Part shown: piece by piece, positions 33,041 to 44,859 of the stretch
How positions within the stretch are numbered: the stretch's first letter is position 1
Layout: every line of letters begins with the position of its first letter
From: Anastatus disparis
Lineage: Eukaryota > Arthropoda > Insecta > Hymenoptera > Eupelmidae
Assembly (NCBI GenBank): GCA_017163975.1
Contig: JAFFSR010000249.1
Location: 1,242,501-1,306,500, forward strand
Reading direction: 5' to 3'
Length of the DNA stretch: 64,000 nucleotides
Notes under the pieces: model-generated
Told to the model about the DNA's origin: nothing
Databases searched by the model: none
The model's input: the letters and a program-made list of their open reading frames with translations, nothing else
Made by a program: the position numbers and the translations under genes

Positions 33041-34031
33041 GACATTTCACGCCAACTGAGAGAGCAAAAAAATAAAAATTGCTGAAACTCTGAGAATATA
33101 TTCTTTCTGTTACCCAAAATATAGGAAAAAATTTTCAATGATCTAGATTGAGAGGATCAAGAGCTATAGATCCTTGAAATTTGAAAATTTTTCAAAATTT
33201 TTGGAAAAGTCCCTACTTTATGATTTTTTTTCTGAAAATCCTGATGCTTTAGAGAGAAATTCATAAGAATACTTCTTGTTGTAAATGAAGAGGAGAGTTA
33301 GCATGATTTTTTACAGACCTGAATTTTGAAATTTTTTATTAGTTCTTACATGTATTACATGGTAATTGTAATTACTCACTGTTTGCCACTTCGGAAATGG
33401 CTTTTCGAGGGCTTATTTTCTTCTATTTTTTATGAACTTTAAAATAAATTTTGGTTCGTGTAAGCAAAAGCCACCAATAAGGAGTTATGTCAGTTTGAAA
33501 TATATATTTTCATGTATAATTTATTTTCAATATGAAAAATAAATCATACATGAAAATATATATTTATATTCAATATGAAAAAAAAATTATACATGATAAT
33601 ATAGATTTAAAACTATCATAACTCCTTATTGGTGATTTTTGCTTACATAAACCAAAATTTATTTTAAAGTTCATAAAAAATAGAAGAAAATAAGCCCTCG
33701 AAAAGCAATTTCTGAAGTGGCAAACAATGAGTAATTACAATTACCATGTAATACATGTAAGAACCATGCTAACTCTCCTCTTCATTTACAACAAGAAGTA
33801 TTCTTATGAATTTCTCTCTAAAGCATCAGGATTTTCAGAAAAAAAATCATAAAGTAGGGACTTTTCCAAAAATTTTGAAAAATTTTCAAATTTCAAGGAT
33901 CTATAGCTCTTGATCCTCTCAATCTAGATCATTGAAAATTTTTTTCCATATTTTGGGTAAGAGAAAGAATATATTCTCAGAGTTTCAGCGATTTTTATTT
34001 TTTTGCTCTCTCAGTTGGCGTGAAATGACCC
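33039..34031. mobile_element. 993 bp palindromic element inserted in (TA)n
   Basis: Left end GGGACATTTCACGCCAACTG, right end its near mirror ending GTGAAATGACCC at 34031, followed by ATATATATATA. The arms mirror each other almost completely (GGAGTTATGTCAGTTTGAAA region at the centre, near 33530). No ORF. End sequence related to the elements at 713-5445 and 9123-10827. Confidence 0.88.
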
Positions 34032-34203
34032 ATATATATATATAATTATTAAAAACATTAAAAAAATTGAAAATCATAAAATAAATCTTGAATTAAAAAT
34101 AAAAAAAATCTCTGATACAAAGAAAACTCTATAAAAATTAAAAAAAAAAGTATGTTGGTTCTTGAAATTGAAAGAATTTCAAGAACCAACTATAATTACT
34201 TAT

Positions 34204-34314
34204 TTATTATTCTTACTCGTGTGACCTTTTCACCGTCGCTTCGCTCGGGCGCAAACCGCCACACGAGTAAAAAATCACTTTATCGCACTAGTACCGAAAT
34301 ATACTATAATAATA
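34204..34314. repeat. GC-rich hairpin related to 31060-31195
   Basis: CTCGTGTGACCTTTTCACCG and TCGCTTCGCTCGGGCGCAAA are the reverse complement of the loop and stem at 31105-31150; the 3' arm (AAAATCACTTTATCGCAC...GAAATATACTATAA) matches the mirrored 5' arm there. Confidence 0.7.
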
Positions 34315-34364
34315 CACATCTTGGACTATTCTTTTTAAAATTATGGCACTCAAAGTTTTAAAAT

Positions 34365-35600
34365 TTTGCAAATAATTTTGAAATGGAGAAAAATTCGGAG
34401 AAAAACATAATGTCAATGCAAATCCATGTAATCTAGGTTGTATAATAAAACATAACATTGATTTCTATAGTTTGAAAAGAAGTAGTCTGGTACATATCAT
34501 ATGAAAAGACTCATCATAGACTAAATCAAATATAAAACCACTTACCAACTTTTTTAAGCAAAATAACAGTACAATATAAATTAAATTCATATGCATTGAT
34601 ACCATGTTGGAGTAAGATATTTTAAAGCAATATACAGAGTATCATAACTTTAAGTACTATAGTTAAAAAAAAAAATCTAACAAGTACCACATAAATCATT
34701 TCATTTGACATAGACTAAAAATTAAAATGGCCATCAAGCTTCTTAAAGTGATATTATAATTTCATTTTTACTTATTTGTTTTTAAAATTATAGCATTTAT
34801 AATCATAAAACTTTGTAAATAACTTTAGAATGTTCTGCCTAGCATGATATCAATATAAATTCATATATTGTGAATTGTATTATAATTTCACTTTGAAAAA
34901 ATTGGTGACAAGTTTCATTTTTGGTTTAGCTACAAACAAAATATTTCATAATACATATATTTGTTTTAAAAGTCTGGCACATAAAGTTCTAAAATTTTGC
35001 AAATAATTTTAAAGTGTCCTGCTGTAGCATAATGTCAATGCAAATCAATAAGTTGTATTATATAACATAATATTGAATTTTATAGTTTGAAAAGAAGTAG
35101 TCTGGTACGTATCATATGAGAGGATTCATCATAGACTAAATAAAACATAAAACTGCTTACCAACTTTTTTAAGCAAAATAACAGTACAATTTAAATTATA
35201 TTCATAAGCATTGATACCATGTTCCAGGAAGATATTTTAAAGCAATATACAAAGTATCATAGCTTTGAGTACTATTAGTTTAAAAAAAAATCTAACACGT
35301 ATCACGAAACATTTTATTTAACATAGACTAAAAATAAAACTGGACATCAAGCTTTTCAACTAACTAACAAAACTTAAGAACCACTTTAGCGCGTCTATTT
35401 TCAAATTTTATGGTGAGGTTAAGATGTTGATTATAAAGTCATATCAAAAAATTAGGTTATAATAAAAAAAATTCATTTTTAATTAAAATCTGAAGAATAG
35501 TGAATGAAAAAAATAAAAAAGAAGAGTAGAGAAAGTTTAAAATTAAAGTTAAACTTCTTATACTATAAATACAAGTTTATTATAGTAGTACGCACAAATT
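34365..35600. repeat. Tandem duplication, ~615 bp period
   Basis: TTTGAAAAGAAGTAGTCTGG occurs at 34471 and 35086; about 300 bp after it match closely (AGCAAAATAACAGTACAATA). A shorter sub-unit beginning TTTTGCAAATAATTTTGAAA appears three times (34365, 34805, 34995). AT-rich, no ORF. Confidence 0.85.
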
Positions 35601-36720
35601 ACACATTAGAATAAGTCCATATTACGGCCAACTTATGGTGAGATTTGACTATGTTATTACACCGTACAAATATGACCATATGTTGGTGGACACGCCATAT
35701 TTTATGCTAAACTTTCTACCAGGGAGACTGCTGAAGGAATATCATGAATCATAAATGGCTAAAATAGAGATTGTACCTATAAAGATAGGTGGAAATATAG
35801 CTAAAAATCTAGCTATATTTCTCATAGATATACAGCTAAAAAAACACGTGAATATAGCTATAATACACAATGTATTTGTATTTTCACCTATATTTTTAGC
35901 TAAATTTATAGATGTTTTTTTTGCTAGGAAAGCTTGCAGTAACCACCAAAATCAAGTGTTCGAATAAAGGAAAGGATTTCAATCATTTTATGAGATTACT
36001 TAAAATCATTCATCGGCCAAAGTCTTGTATTTTATATATCTAAGGTAAAAAAACTTCTTTTAAATAATATTATAATAAAAAAATTATTATGACATTTAAA
36101 TTTAATTTTTATTTAGGCTTAAATTTGGGCCTGATACCTTAAGTTCTTAATTAATTGATATTTTATATAAGTGTAACTACAAGTAATATTAAATAATACT
36201 AATATCTCATTAATTTATATTGATACAAAATTTATTTTTGAAAGAAATCATAACCTATAAAGTTGGTATTGTTCATTATAACCTTTGTCCATTTGAGTGA
36301 TATACTAACAAGTAATTGTTATTAATTGTAAATAATGTCAGACGATTAACTATAACTTTATAAATGAAACTTAAATGTGTTATTGTTAATAATAAAAATA
36401 AATAGTTTATAAAAATAAATAATATATGATGATAATTTATAAAAATGAATCATTTTCTAATAATCCTAAATTATAATTTCCTTGATTATCATTCCAAAAT
36501 TTTAATTAGCTTTTCAAAATTATAAATTTGTATTTCTTGTCAAGTCCATAAGCTGGCCATATTCCGTCGTAATGAGACTGGGTTTGTGGCCATATAATGG
36601 TTGCAAACCATAAAATACACCATAATGACACCGTAAATCCAGGCTTTTTCTACCAGGGCTATATCTATCTTTTACCGGTGGTACTGGAATATTGTTTTGA
36701 TAAAATACTGCTATTAAAGG
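35601..36720. other. Non-coding segment with TE-end-like motifs
   Basis: TTTCTACCAGGG occurs at about 35716 and 36650, the same end motif as the TA-flanked element at 45452-46349. CCATAAG.TGGCC motifs at 35617-35645 (mirrored) and 36543-36575 suggest two MITE remnants. Self-complementary AATATAGCTAAAAATCTAGC sequence at 35785-35910 explains the chance ORF at 35755. Confidence 0.45.
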
Positions 36721-36721
36721 T

Positions 36722-37742
36722 GTGTTTATAAATATTTCTTTAAAACTTTCTATAAAATATGTTCAGACAGTGATTGAGAGCATTACCAAATCTCTCACCA
36801 CGCTAACGTATAGAATTTCATACTGCAAAATTATCTTTTTCAAATTGTTGCTACACTTTTTAATAACTGCTTTTAATATTTTATCGTCTGTATGTGTTTT
36901 AACGAATGCACAGAATATAAAATTATCTTTGTAATTAGATACATGTACTTCGCCAAGTGCAAATTTTCTGCTTGATATTTCTTCTAGATTTATATATGGC
37001 TGTTCTATAAGCCCTTAAATTATCTCCGTATTTAAGTAAAAATTTGTTGACATTGTATCAATTAAATTTTCCTTATACTTAAATGGGTGATTATTTAATA
37101 CTTTTATTCTATCAAACGGTTGAGGTATCTCATCGTCTAACGGTGCCCATGGTGATTTTTTGCGCGGCAGCCTTGAATTTTTTACAGGGCAACGCTCAAG
37201 CGCATCATTTATTTAATGTAATTGACTTTTTTTTCTTTGCACCAGTAAGTCTGTCGTAGGTGTAATAGGAGTACCTGGTTTGTGGATATCATTATCTCGT
37301 TGCTTAGTACGCTCAACGCTGTACTTTCTTCATTTTTTTCATTATATTAATGTCTTTTTACTATGTTAATTCTTCTTGTATGAAGGAACGGCGTAAAATG
37401 CCTTCTTTTTAAATGTAAATAAATAAAATTATTTGAACTATTTGCCTTGTAATGACAATATAGCGTTTCATTATAATCTGTTATAAAATGCTCGCAGATG
37501 TTTTGATTAAATTTACAAGAAAATATAAATACACAATCTGCATCCGCATGTCTTGTACGTGATGTGAAGATAGCTTCTCCTGTTGGCGGATCTCCACATG
37601 CACCTAATGATATTGCATTTAATAATAAGTCTCTAAATTCGTTTGCGGTCATTCCTAATTACACACCATTATTACTGAATGAAAAAAGCAATTTCCGTCT
37701 TTCTTGCGTGTTTTTAATGCTTTCCTATTTCTTCTTTTTCTT
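36722..37742 (-). pseudogene. Post-RNase H region of gypsy pol, unidentified
   Basis: Minus-strand pieces: 37652-37347 (101 codons, with HADADCVFIFSCKFNQNICE) and, after a frame change, coding-like sequence at about 37330-36760 including NALERCPV, PLDDEIPQPFDRIKVLN and FALGEVHVSNYKDNFIFCAF. This is more than the usual linker to integrase and may be an accessory domain carried by this lineage; some insect gypsy pols have an extra alpha/beta domain at this site. I cannot name it. Several in-frame stops. Confidence 0.5.
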
Positions 37743-38291
37743 CTATAAGCTATTTTTTTCAAGGGTCTTTTCTAATTTTTCCATAATTCCAATTTTCTTC
37801 TGATTCAGCATTACTCTAGTCTTCATCGCTTGTGTCTTAAATAAAAATTTTTTTTTCTGATTTTCCGAACCTTCTGAGCTTGAACCCACTTGTTTTGTCT
37901 TATTTTCACCTTTTCTATGCACTGCACGTGTGGTAATGATTCTCGCTGGCGGTCCACACCCGCTAGTATTTGGATCTTGCTTTTCTTGTTTATCTCTCAA
38001 CTGATAATTTTCTGCGCGTAATAATTTAGGATTTTCCTCATCGTCAGCAATTACTGGATTTCTAGAGAGTACATAAGCTGCATTATTTTTTCTTCCTGGC
38101 CTATTCACAACATCAAACGTATAGTCTCGTAACGCTGCTTTTAACTTAATAAATCTTAAATCGGGCTTCGTACTTGTATGAAAATGTTTTAATGGTTCAT
38201 GATCGGTCACTACGGTAAATTTTGTACCGTATAAATAAGGACTTAACTGTTCTTTCCCGAAGACAACTGCCAATAATTTTTTGTCATACAC
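37743..38291 (-). pseudogene. gypsy RNase H
   Basis: 182 codons: YDKKLLAVVFGKEQLSPYLY (helix with catalytic Glu), TVVTDHEPLKHFH (Asp), then RPGRKNNAAYVLSRNP, a drifted form of the N-x-x-ADALSR end motif. A basic tail follows. The upstream TTDASDYAIS catalytic strand is in the adjacent ORF (38671-38363). Confidence 0.8.
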
Positions 38292-38362
38292 AGAATATCT
38301 AAGTTCGTTTTCTTTTAGATCTTCTTTTAGATCCTTTTACATCTTGAGGCAAATACACAAGG

Positions 38363-39360
38363 TTAATCTTCGCCGATTTTTCCTTGGCTTAATATTGCGC
38401 TTATTGCATAATCAGACGCATCTGTTGTCACTATAAATGGCTCGCTTAACTTAGGCACAACTAACACAGGCTCTTCGTATAGCTTCTCACGTAACATATC
38501 AAACGCTATCTGATGTTCTTCTAACCACATAAGTTTCTCTTTTGTTGAATTTATTTTATGTAATAGTCTCGCTATGCTTGCAAAATCTTTTATGAATCTA
38601 TGATAATAACAAACAAAGCCTATAAATTGTTTTACTTTCTTTTTATTTGTAAGTATAGAATAATCACGCACTGCTTCTACCTTTTAGGATCTGTTTTAAT
38701 TTGCCTTTTTCCTACTATATGTCCTAATACCTGTGCCTCACGTCTTAAAAATTGACATTTATTCAGTTCAATAGTCAAATTGGCATTCTCAATGCGTTTT
38801 AAAAATCTTTTAAATCGCAATGCATGCTGCTCGAGATTTTCTGCATGAATTCTTACATGGTCTAAATAAATTTCTAGCTCCAAATCTTGCAAGCCTTGTA
38901 AAGCTAGAGATATTGCCCTGCTAAAAGTCATGGGTGCCTCGCATAACCTCATACGCTTATATTGATATGTACCCGATGGCCTCGAAAACGCAGTTTTATG
39001 CGCTTCTTTCGAATCAATTTTTATCTGATAATAGCTGTCTTTGAGGTCTACGGCGGTGATGTAATTCGCTGAGGCTAAATTTTCTAAAATGTTACATGTT
39101 AATGACAGTGGATAGCAGCTTCCCGCAGTGATTTCATTTAATTGGCGAAAGTCTATCACCAAACGCTAGCGTTTCCTGCCCTGATGGTCAGGTTTCTTGT
39201 TAACTATCCATGCTGGGCTACTATGACTCGACATGGATGGTTTTATAATTTTTTTTTCAGCAATTTCTCTATCTCTTGCTGCTTAATATTTTTCAATGCT
39301 ATCGGGTAACGGTACGGTTTCACACAAACTGGCACCTTGTCTGTCGTTTTTATTCTATGT
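38363..39360 (-). pseudogene. gypsy reverse transcriptase with mutated YxDD box
   Basis: From 39360 downward: VCVKPYRYPIALKNIKQQEI, then SSPAWIVNKKPD, a stop at 39165, VIDFRQLNEITAG, YITAVDLKDSYYQIKI, YKRMRLCEAPMTFSRAI and the palm motif as YLDH instead of YLDD. The second catalytic Asp is His, so the enzyme is dead regardless of the frameshift at about 38675. KQFIGFVCYYHRFIKDFA and FIVTTDASDYAISAIL belong to the connection and the first RNase H strand. Confidence 0.82.
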
Positions 39361-40185
39361 CTTAAAATATTTATTGCTGGCAATTATTGGGTCCTTGCAT
39401 GAAAAAATGCATTATGTCCGTCAGGTAGAATACGAAAAATAAAAGACCCGTATTTTTTTGTTTTTTAAAATATGATGAATTACAAAAGTTATAGCCAGTA
39501 GAAATTAATACAATTTTGATATATATAGATATAGCGCCAATGTATGAATCATATTTAGTCTGCATGACTTTCGGAGATAAGGAATTCGCATTTCTTTCCC
39601 AAAAAATAGTGTTAACTTCGGGGGCAGCCTCTCTATCAAATGATTTATTTCGCAGTTAATAAAGGTCCAATGAAATCACACTTTCTTCCACTTTTTTCGC
39701 GCCACGCGCAGCGCGAAGAAGGTGAAAGAAAGAGAAAGCAATTGTAAAAACGTATGGGAGTTGAAGAAGAAGGAACTGATTTTCAGACAACGGGAGAGAG
39801 AGAGGACGCAAGTCTTAGCGTCGTCTTTCCTTCCTAGTCGTTTGAGGGGAGGAGCTTTTCATTTGAACCAAGCTGAAGATCTAAGCAGCGATCGATGAGA
39901 GTGTCATTCCGCGCCGGACAGTTTTCAGAGCGGGCTGGCGGATCTTTTACGGACCCCCAGCCCCTCAAGAACTAATCAAAGTTACAAATAAAATTCTAGA
40001 TTTAAAGGCACTTTTACTTGAATAATTTTATTAAAGATTAAAGTAATTTTATTTGTTTTATTTCCAAAGTTCTGATTGAACATTTTCATTTGAAACATCA
40101 ATTTAAGTCATTCAATTCAAGATCATTGCTTTTCTTTCGCTCATAATAGAAAAAACTTAATAAATAAAAGTGCACTCATCCATCA
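39361..40185. other. Non-coding; GC-richer block at 39590-39990
   Basis: The block contains a perfect-looking hairpin TTCGCGCCACGCGCAGCGCGAA at about 39698 (shown here as two arms, TTCGCGC and GCGCGAA), purine-rich runs (GAGAGAGAGAGGACGC) and CCCCCAGCCCCTCAAG. It may be an LTR or leader of the adjacent gypsy element, but no matching second copy is present. Confidence 0.4.
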
Positions 40186-40189
40186 ATGG

Positions 40190-41537
40190 GGTAGTTTACG
40201 TAAGATCCAAAAACAATGAAAAATTAAAAATAAATTTTTTTCAAAATTTTCAAAATGCTCTAAAATTATAACTGCGCTAAGAAAATAAGTTTTCCAAAGC
40301 TTGTTCCATTAAGGCAATGACGAATAATTTTCATAATAATTTTATAACAAATCTATCGAATGGTTTTAGTGTAATATAAGAAAAAATAAAAAATAAACAT
40401 TTTTTCAAATTTTCAAAATTCTCTTAAATTAAAACTGCGCTAAGAAAATAAGTTTTCCAAAGCTTATTTCCTTTAGACAATAGCGAATAACTTGCATAAA
40501 AATTTTGGAGCAAATCAATCGGATGGTTTTCGTAAAATAGAAAAATAATAAAAAATAACAACTTTTTTTTTAATTTTTAAAATGCTGTAAAATTAATAGT
40601 ATGCCAAGAAAATCAGTTTTCAAATGTTTTTATTATTTCAACAGTAGCAAATAATTACTATACAAATTTTTAAACAAATTCTTAAGGTAGTTTACGTAAG
40701 ACCCAAAAAAAATGAAAAAATTTTTAAAAAAATTTTTCAAAATTCTCCTAAATTAAAACTGCGCTAAGAAAATAAGTTTTCCAAAGCTTGTTTTATTAAG
40801 ACAATAACGAATAATTTGCATAATGATTTTAGAGCAAATCTAACGAATGGTTTTTGTATAATATAAAAAAAATGAGAAATAAACATTTTTTCAAAAATTT
40901 TCTAAATGCTCTAAAATTAAAACTGCGCTAAAGAAATGAGTTTTCCAAAGTTAATTTTCCTCAGACAATAGCGAATAACTTGCATACAAATTTTGGAGCG
41001 AATCTATCGAATGGTTTTCATAAAATAAAAGAAAAATAAAGAAAAAATTTTTTTTCAAAATTTTCAAATTGCTCTAAAATTAAAGTTGCGCTAAGAAAAT
41101 CAGCTAATGAAGTTTTTCTTCTTTTGGCAGTCGCAAATAATGTCCATACAAATTTTCAAGAAAATTCTTCGAGTAGTTTACGTAAAATACCAAAAAAATG
41201 AAAAATCAAAATTTTTTTTAAATTATTAAAATGGCTCTAAAAAAAAACTGAGCTAAGAAGATCAATTTTCAATAGCTTCCCCCAGTTAGACAAAAAAATA
41301 AATTACATGCAAAATTTGAAGCAAAAACAACGAATAGTTTTCGAGATATTTTTGGCGTACTGAAATCACACACACACACACACGCACACGCACACGCACA
41401 CGCACGCGCACACGCACACAGACATTTTCTGGAAACCACTTTTTTCGACTCCCTGAGTCTAGATATGTACAAATTAATAAAAAAATAGGAAAAAAATTTT
41501 TTTTATCGATATAATGCTTCCTGTATGAGAAAGCAAT
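40190..41537. mobile_element. 1.4 kb dispersed repeat (copy 2, inverted orientation)
   Basis: Reverse-complement relative of 18943-20375: the same order of ~170-200 bp units (GCGCTAAGAAAATAAGTTTT, ATCTATCGAATGGTTTT), the CCCCCAGTTAGACAAAAAAA block, a CA-rich microsatellite and the end CTGTATGAGAAAGCA at 41523-41537. The other terminal repeat is not clear near 40150. Confidence 0.75.
41367..41420. repeat. CA/CGCA microsatellite
   Basis: CACACACACACGCACACGCA type run; counterpart of the (GT)n in copy 1. Confidence 0.95.
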
Positions 41538-42474
41538 ATATTTATATAACATATGAAATTAAACAATAATTTAGTTTATAAGATTAGCTATATAAATATT
41601 TTTATCTTGTTCTATTTTATTGAGAAATCAGTAATTTACGTGTCTTCACATCATCTTATAGTCATTTAAAAGAAAATAAAAGAAAGAAGAAAAAGAATAA
41701 TAATAATAAGGTTATATGTAGTAATTAATAGAGGAGTAAATGCCAAGTTCTCTTAAAAATTGTATGTATAAATTCAGATGAAATACGGGATTATAAAAGA
41801 CTAAAAGTGGAAAAAAAAACGAAAAAAAGAGGATTGTTTTTATGCACTAAGGAGATTTTCTTTTGTTATCTAATAGATTTCGCGATTCCTTTATTCAACA
41901 AAAATAATTATTGAAATTGATTCAAGCAAAGTCGGTGTTCTAACGGAGATATTAGAGTTGTAAATCATGTTATTTTACATAAGAAACATGGCTTCAATTA
42001 TAATTTTAACGTATTTTGTCATTAAAATAAAATTCTTGTAAAATTTTCGGCTCAATAGATTACTATTTAGATCTTGATTAATTGGAATCAATTAGTTTAA
42101 ATTCTGCAATGGTTACATCAATTAAGCTAGTGAAAATTATTTTTCCATTCATGAAAAGCACTAAACATTTTTTCTTAGCTAGTAACATAACTAACTAGGA
42201 GAGTGTCACACCTCCAGATCACGGATTTTGCTCAAACTTCGGGATAGATTTTCAAATGATAAAATATTGAAAAAGCTAAAATTATAGTCATAAATACTCA
42301 ATATTTCCCTAGTTACAGCCAATTGAAGAAAATCACTAAAAAAGTTACTAGATTTTTGAATGCATATAGTTCTTTAGCGTCGATAGCTACAAGCTTGAAA
42401 CTTTTTTTAAATTAAAGCTGAGCTCAAATCCTTTCGAAACAGTAGTTACAGCATATCAAAATATTATTTTTTCC
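41538..42474. other. AT-rich spacer
   Basis: No ORF or repeat boundary recognised. From 42200 the text (CACCTCCAGATCACGG...) is of slightly higher complexity but has no reading frame. Confidence 0.5.
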
Positions 42475-43552
42475 CAAAAATAGTTTTGGCGCAAAATTCA
42501 AATTTTATAAGCATTTGAAATTTTTAAAGTTAAATTAAAAAAACTAAGACAACAGAAATAACCAAAAGAAAATATGTTGTTTTCCAACCAAAAAACTGTA
42601 ACCATGAGATTTTTCAGATTTCTAGAAATGGTGCAATGGCCTACAGAAGATTTTTGGGCATTTTTACCTACCTTCCGTACACTAAATGTAATTATAGTAT
42701 CTCACATACCCCGGAATTATTTCCTATACATAATCATTTGAAATGAGGTGAAAAAAACCTTCAATTTAAGCCTTGAAAAAGTCTGATAAATGCCCTAAAA
42801 CCGAAGGTATGCTCATTTACAGTTACAAATATGAAATATCAAATTAGTGAATCATTAATAGTATGCATTTGCAGTATTAAATTCAAGTGAGCATAATTTG
42901 GTTTTCTTATTGAATCTATTTTCGATTGAATCGGAAGATACTTACGTTTTGTTTAGTAGGATCATCAGGATCAAAGATTAAATGCATCAATAGCGATATC
43001 TGGAACTAATTTTTGTGAATACTAATCTGGGAAAATGTTCCATTGTTTAATTTATTATTTTGTAATCGAATTTTTTTACAATTTCAAAAAGATGAATCAT
43101 TTATCAACATATATTAATATATTTAATTTTTTTAACAGAAATGATACTGTAGTAGAATAATGTGAAATTGAAATAATTGTTCATAAAGTAATAAGTGAAC
43201 AAAGTAAATACGCTTACTTTCGATTTTGAACAATCAAATAATATTTTTTTTTTAATATCTTTGATTAATTTACATGAATCTAATTATCAAAATAAAATTT
43301 AAAAATTCCATAAAGATAGTATTATTAATTTTCAAGAATGAATGATAAATCATTTTCAGGAATGTATTTTCAAGTAATATTCTGGAAAAATGAATTTAAT
43401 AACTAATAAAATTTTATTTTATTTCGTTTGTACACTAACACCTATAAAATAAAAAATCTTATAATCGTAGTTTGATTGATATGGAAATTAATAAACAAGA
43501 ATGTTTTTCAAGAAATTATAAAAAACTTTTTCTTTTATTGCATAGTTATTGT

Positions 43553-43935
43553 TTAGTCATCGTCACTATCTACCTCGATAACTGGTACAAAACCTTCCAT
43601 TTCAAAAATTTTGCTTAATTTTGCAGCTGGCCTTATTTTTTATAATTGTATGTACCATGAGATAAATAATATATTACCGCTGCTACATGTGAGCAGGAAC
43701 CGATTGTTCTTAAACCATTCGCACATTCACAACAGTATAGCAGAATACTGCTATAACCAATCAAGTCCAGTTTATACTCAATATAGCAATTGTGAGTTTT
43801 GCTGCTTATGTGCCGAGAGCGAACTTGTATCTTGATTATATTATTTTTTTCTTTGCAATATTGTAAATGTATCTCATCATTTTCATCCAGCATTTATGCT
43901 AAATAAGAAATAGCCTGCTGCATTTGGTTAGTACC
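43553..43935 (-). pseudogene. SWIM zinc-finger protein C-terminus (left arm)
   Basis: Open frame 43893-43633 (86 codons) with RSRHISSKTHNCYIEYKL followed by the SWIM signature CCECANGLRTIGSCSHVAAV (C-x-C...C-x-H) and IYYLSHG. Upstream the frame continues past a TAA to the exon start (MQQAISYLA); downstream, after a frameshift in an A run, it continues to a tail rich in Asp ending at 43553. SWIM modules bind DNA or protein and are common in Mutator-like and other insect transposon proteins. The in-frame TAA is shared with the right-arm copy. Confidence 0.7.
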
Positions 43936-43955
43936 TGTAAAAAATACTATTAATA

Positions 43956-44411
43956 TTCTATATTCTATAGCTTTCCTTACCCCGTATAGATTTTTTACAT
44001 CTGTTCACGGGACACCTCGACAACCTGTGTGTTCCGGTGTTTTCGCGTTTGAAACCATACCTTTTTACCCCGGAAGGTGTTCGCGTACCCGGCAGGCCTA
44101 CTCAGGCGGGGAGACTCGCTCTACCCATCCTTTTAAGCGCATCGAGAGCTCACACCAACCCGGCAGAACGTTCCGGCTCAACTATAGTAGTGGAGCAGTC
44201 GCATTCTGCCTTACCGACCCTCGAATAATTATCTGCGATTTTTGTTAAAACCGCGGAAAATCATTCGGGGGTGGTCCACCACGGTGTCAATGAGTCCGAA
44301 AAATTCTCCACTTTTAATTAAAAATGGAAAAAATCCCGCCCTGACGGGGACTCGAACCCCGGCCCTCTGGGTGAGAGTCGGATGTTCTAGCCCCTGAGCC
44401 ACCGTGGCTCT
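43956..44411 (-). mobile_element. tRNA-derived SINE with 16 bp target duplication
   Basis: AAAAATACTATTAATA is found at 43940-43955 and 44412-44427; the other arm of the palindrome (46926-46950) keeps the single, uninterrupted site. Read on the minus strand, the 5' head is tRNA-like: a box A (TGGCTCAGGGG) at 44402-44392 and a perfect box B (GGTTCGAGTCC) at 44358-44348, followed by a ~360 bp GC-richer body and a short AATATAGAATA tail. A young retroposed element transcribed by pol III and mobilised by a LINE (family knowledge). Confidence 0.92.
44341..44411 (-). other. tRNA-like head of the SINE
   Basis: About 70 bases starting AGAGCCACGGTGGCTCAGGG, with good A and B boxes and a T-arm-like CGGGGTTCGAGTCCCCG stem. 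A tRNA scanner may report it as a tRNA, but the ends do not form a proper acceptor stem and it continues into the SINE body without a terminator. It should not be annotated as a functional tRNA. Confidence 0.8.
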
Positions 44412-44859
44412 AAAAATACTATTAATAATTTCCTAGTAATGATAATTTAATATTAAGAAGGGGTACAGGTAAAATCTTGTTTTTGCATATGAAAATGATT
44501 TTTGTGGGAAATTGTGTAAAACTGTGAATAACTATGATAAACTACCGTAATTCAGACATTAATAACAGTAAAAAACAGCTAATAATAGCTAATAATAATT
44601 AATAATATAAAAGCTAAATAACAATGATTAACTGAAAGTAATAATTATTAATAGTTATTCATAGCTACTCACATTTATTAACAGTTACTCACATTTTCCA
44701 AAGTTTTAGAATTCGTGGATAGTTTATTATTATTTATACTCATTTATAGTTATTTATTGTTCATAGTTATTTAATTAGTTACAATGAAATATAGTTATTT
44801 TCAAATTTTCAACACTAAATATTAAAAACTGTAGGATTAGTAGTATTTTAACTGCTGCT

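Larger units (their letters stand above)
36722..39360 (-). mobile_element. Second Ty3/gypsy element, pol remnant
   Basis: Minus-strand coding series: RT (39360-38677), RT-RNase H connection (38671-38363), RNase H (38291-37743), then a post-RNase H region (37652-36722). No gag, protease, integrase or LTR is seen. Several frame changes and stops. Confidence 0.8.

Noticed and set aside
44027..44248. Two overlapping ORFs in a GC-richer block
   Set aside because: They lie within the body of the SINE and have no protein features.
44341..44411. Possible functional tRNA gene
   Set aside because: It has A and B boxes but no proper acceptor stem or terminator, and it is the head of a SINE with its own target duplication.
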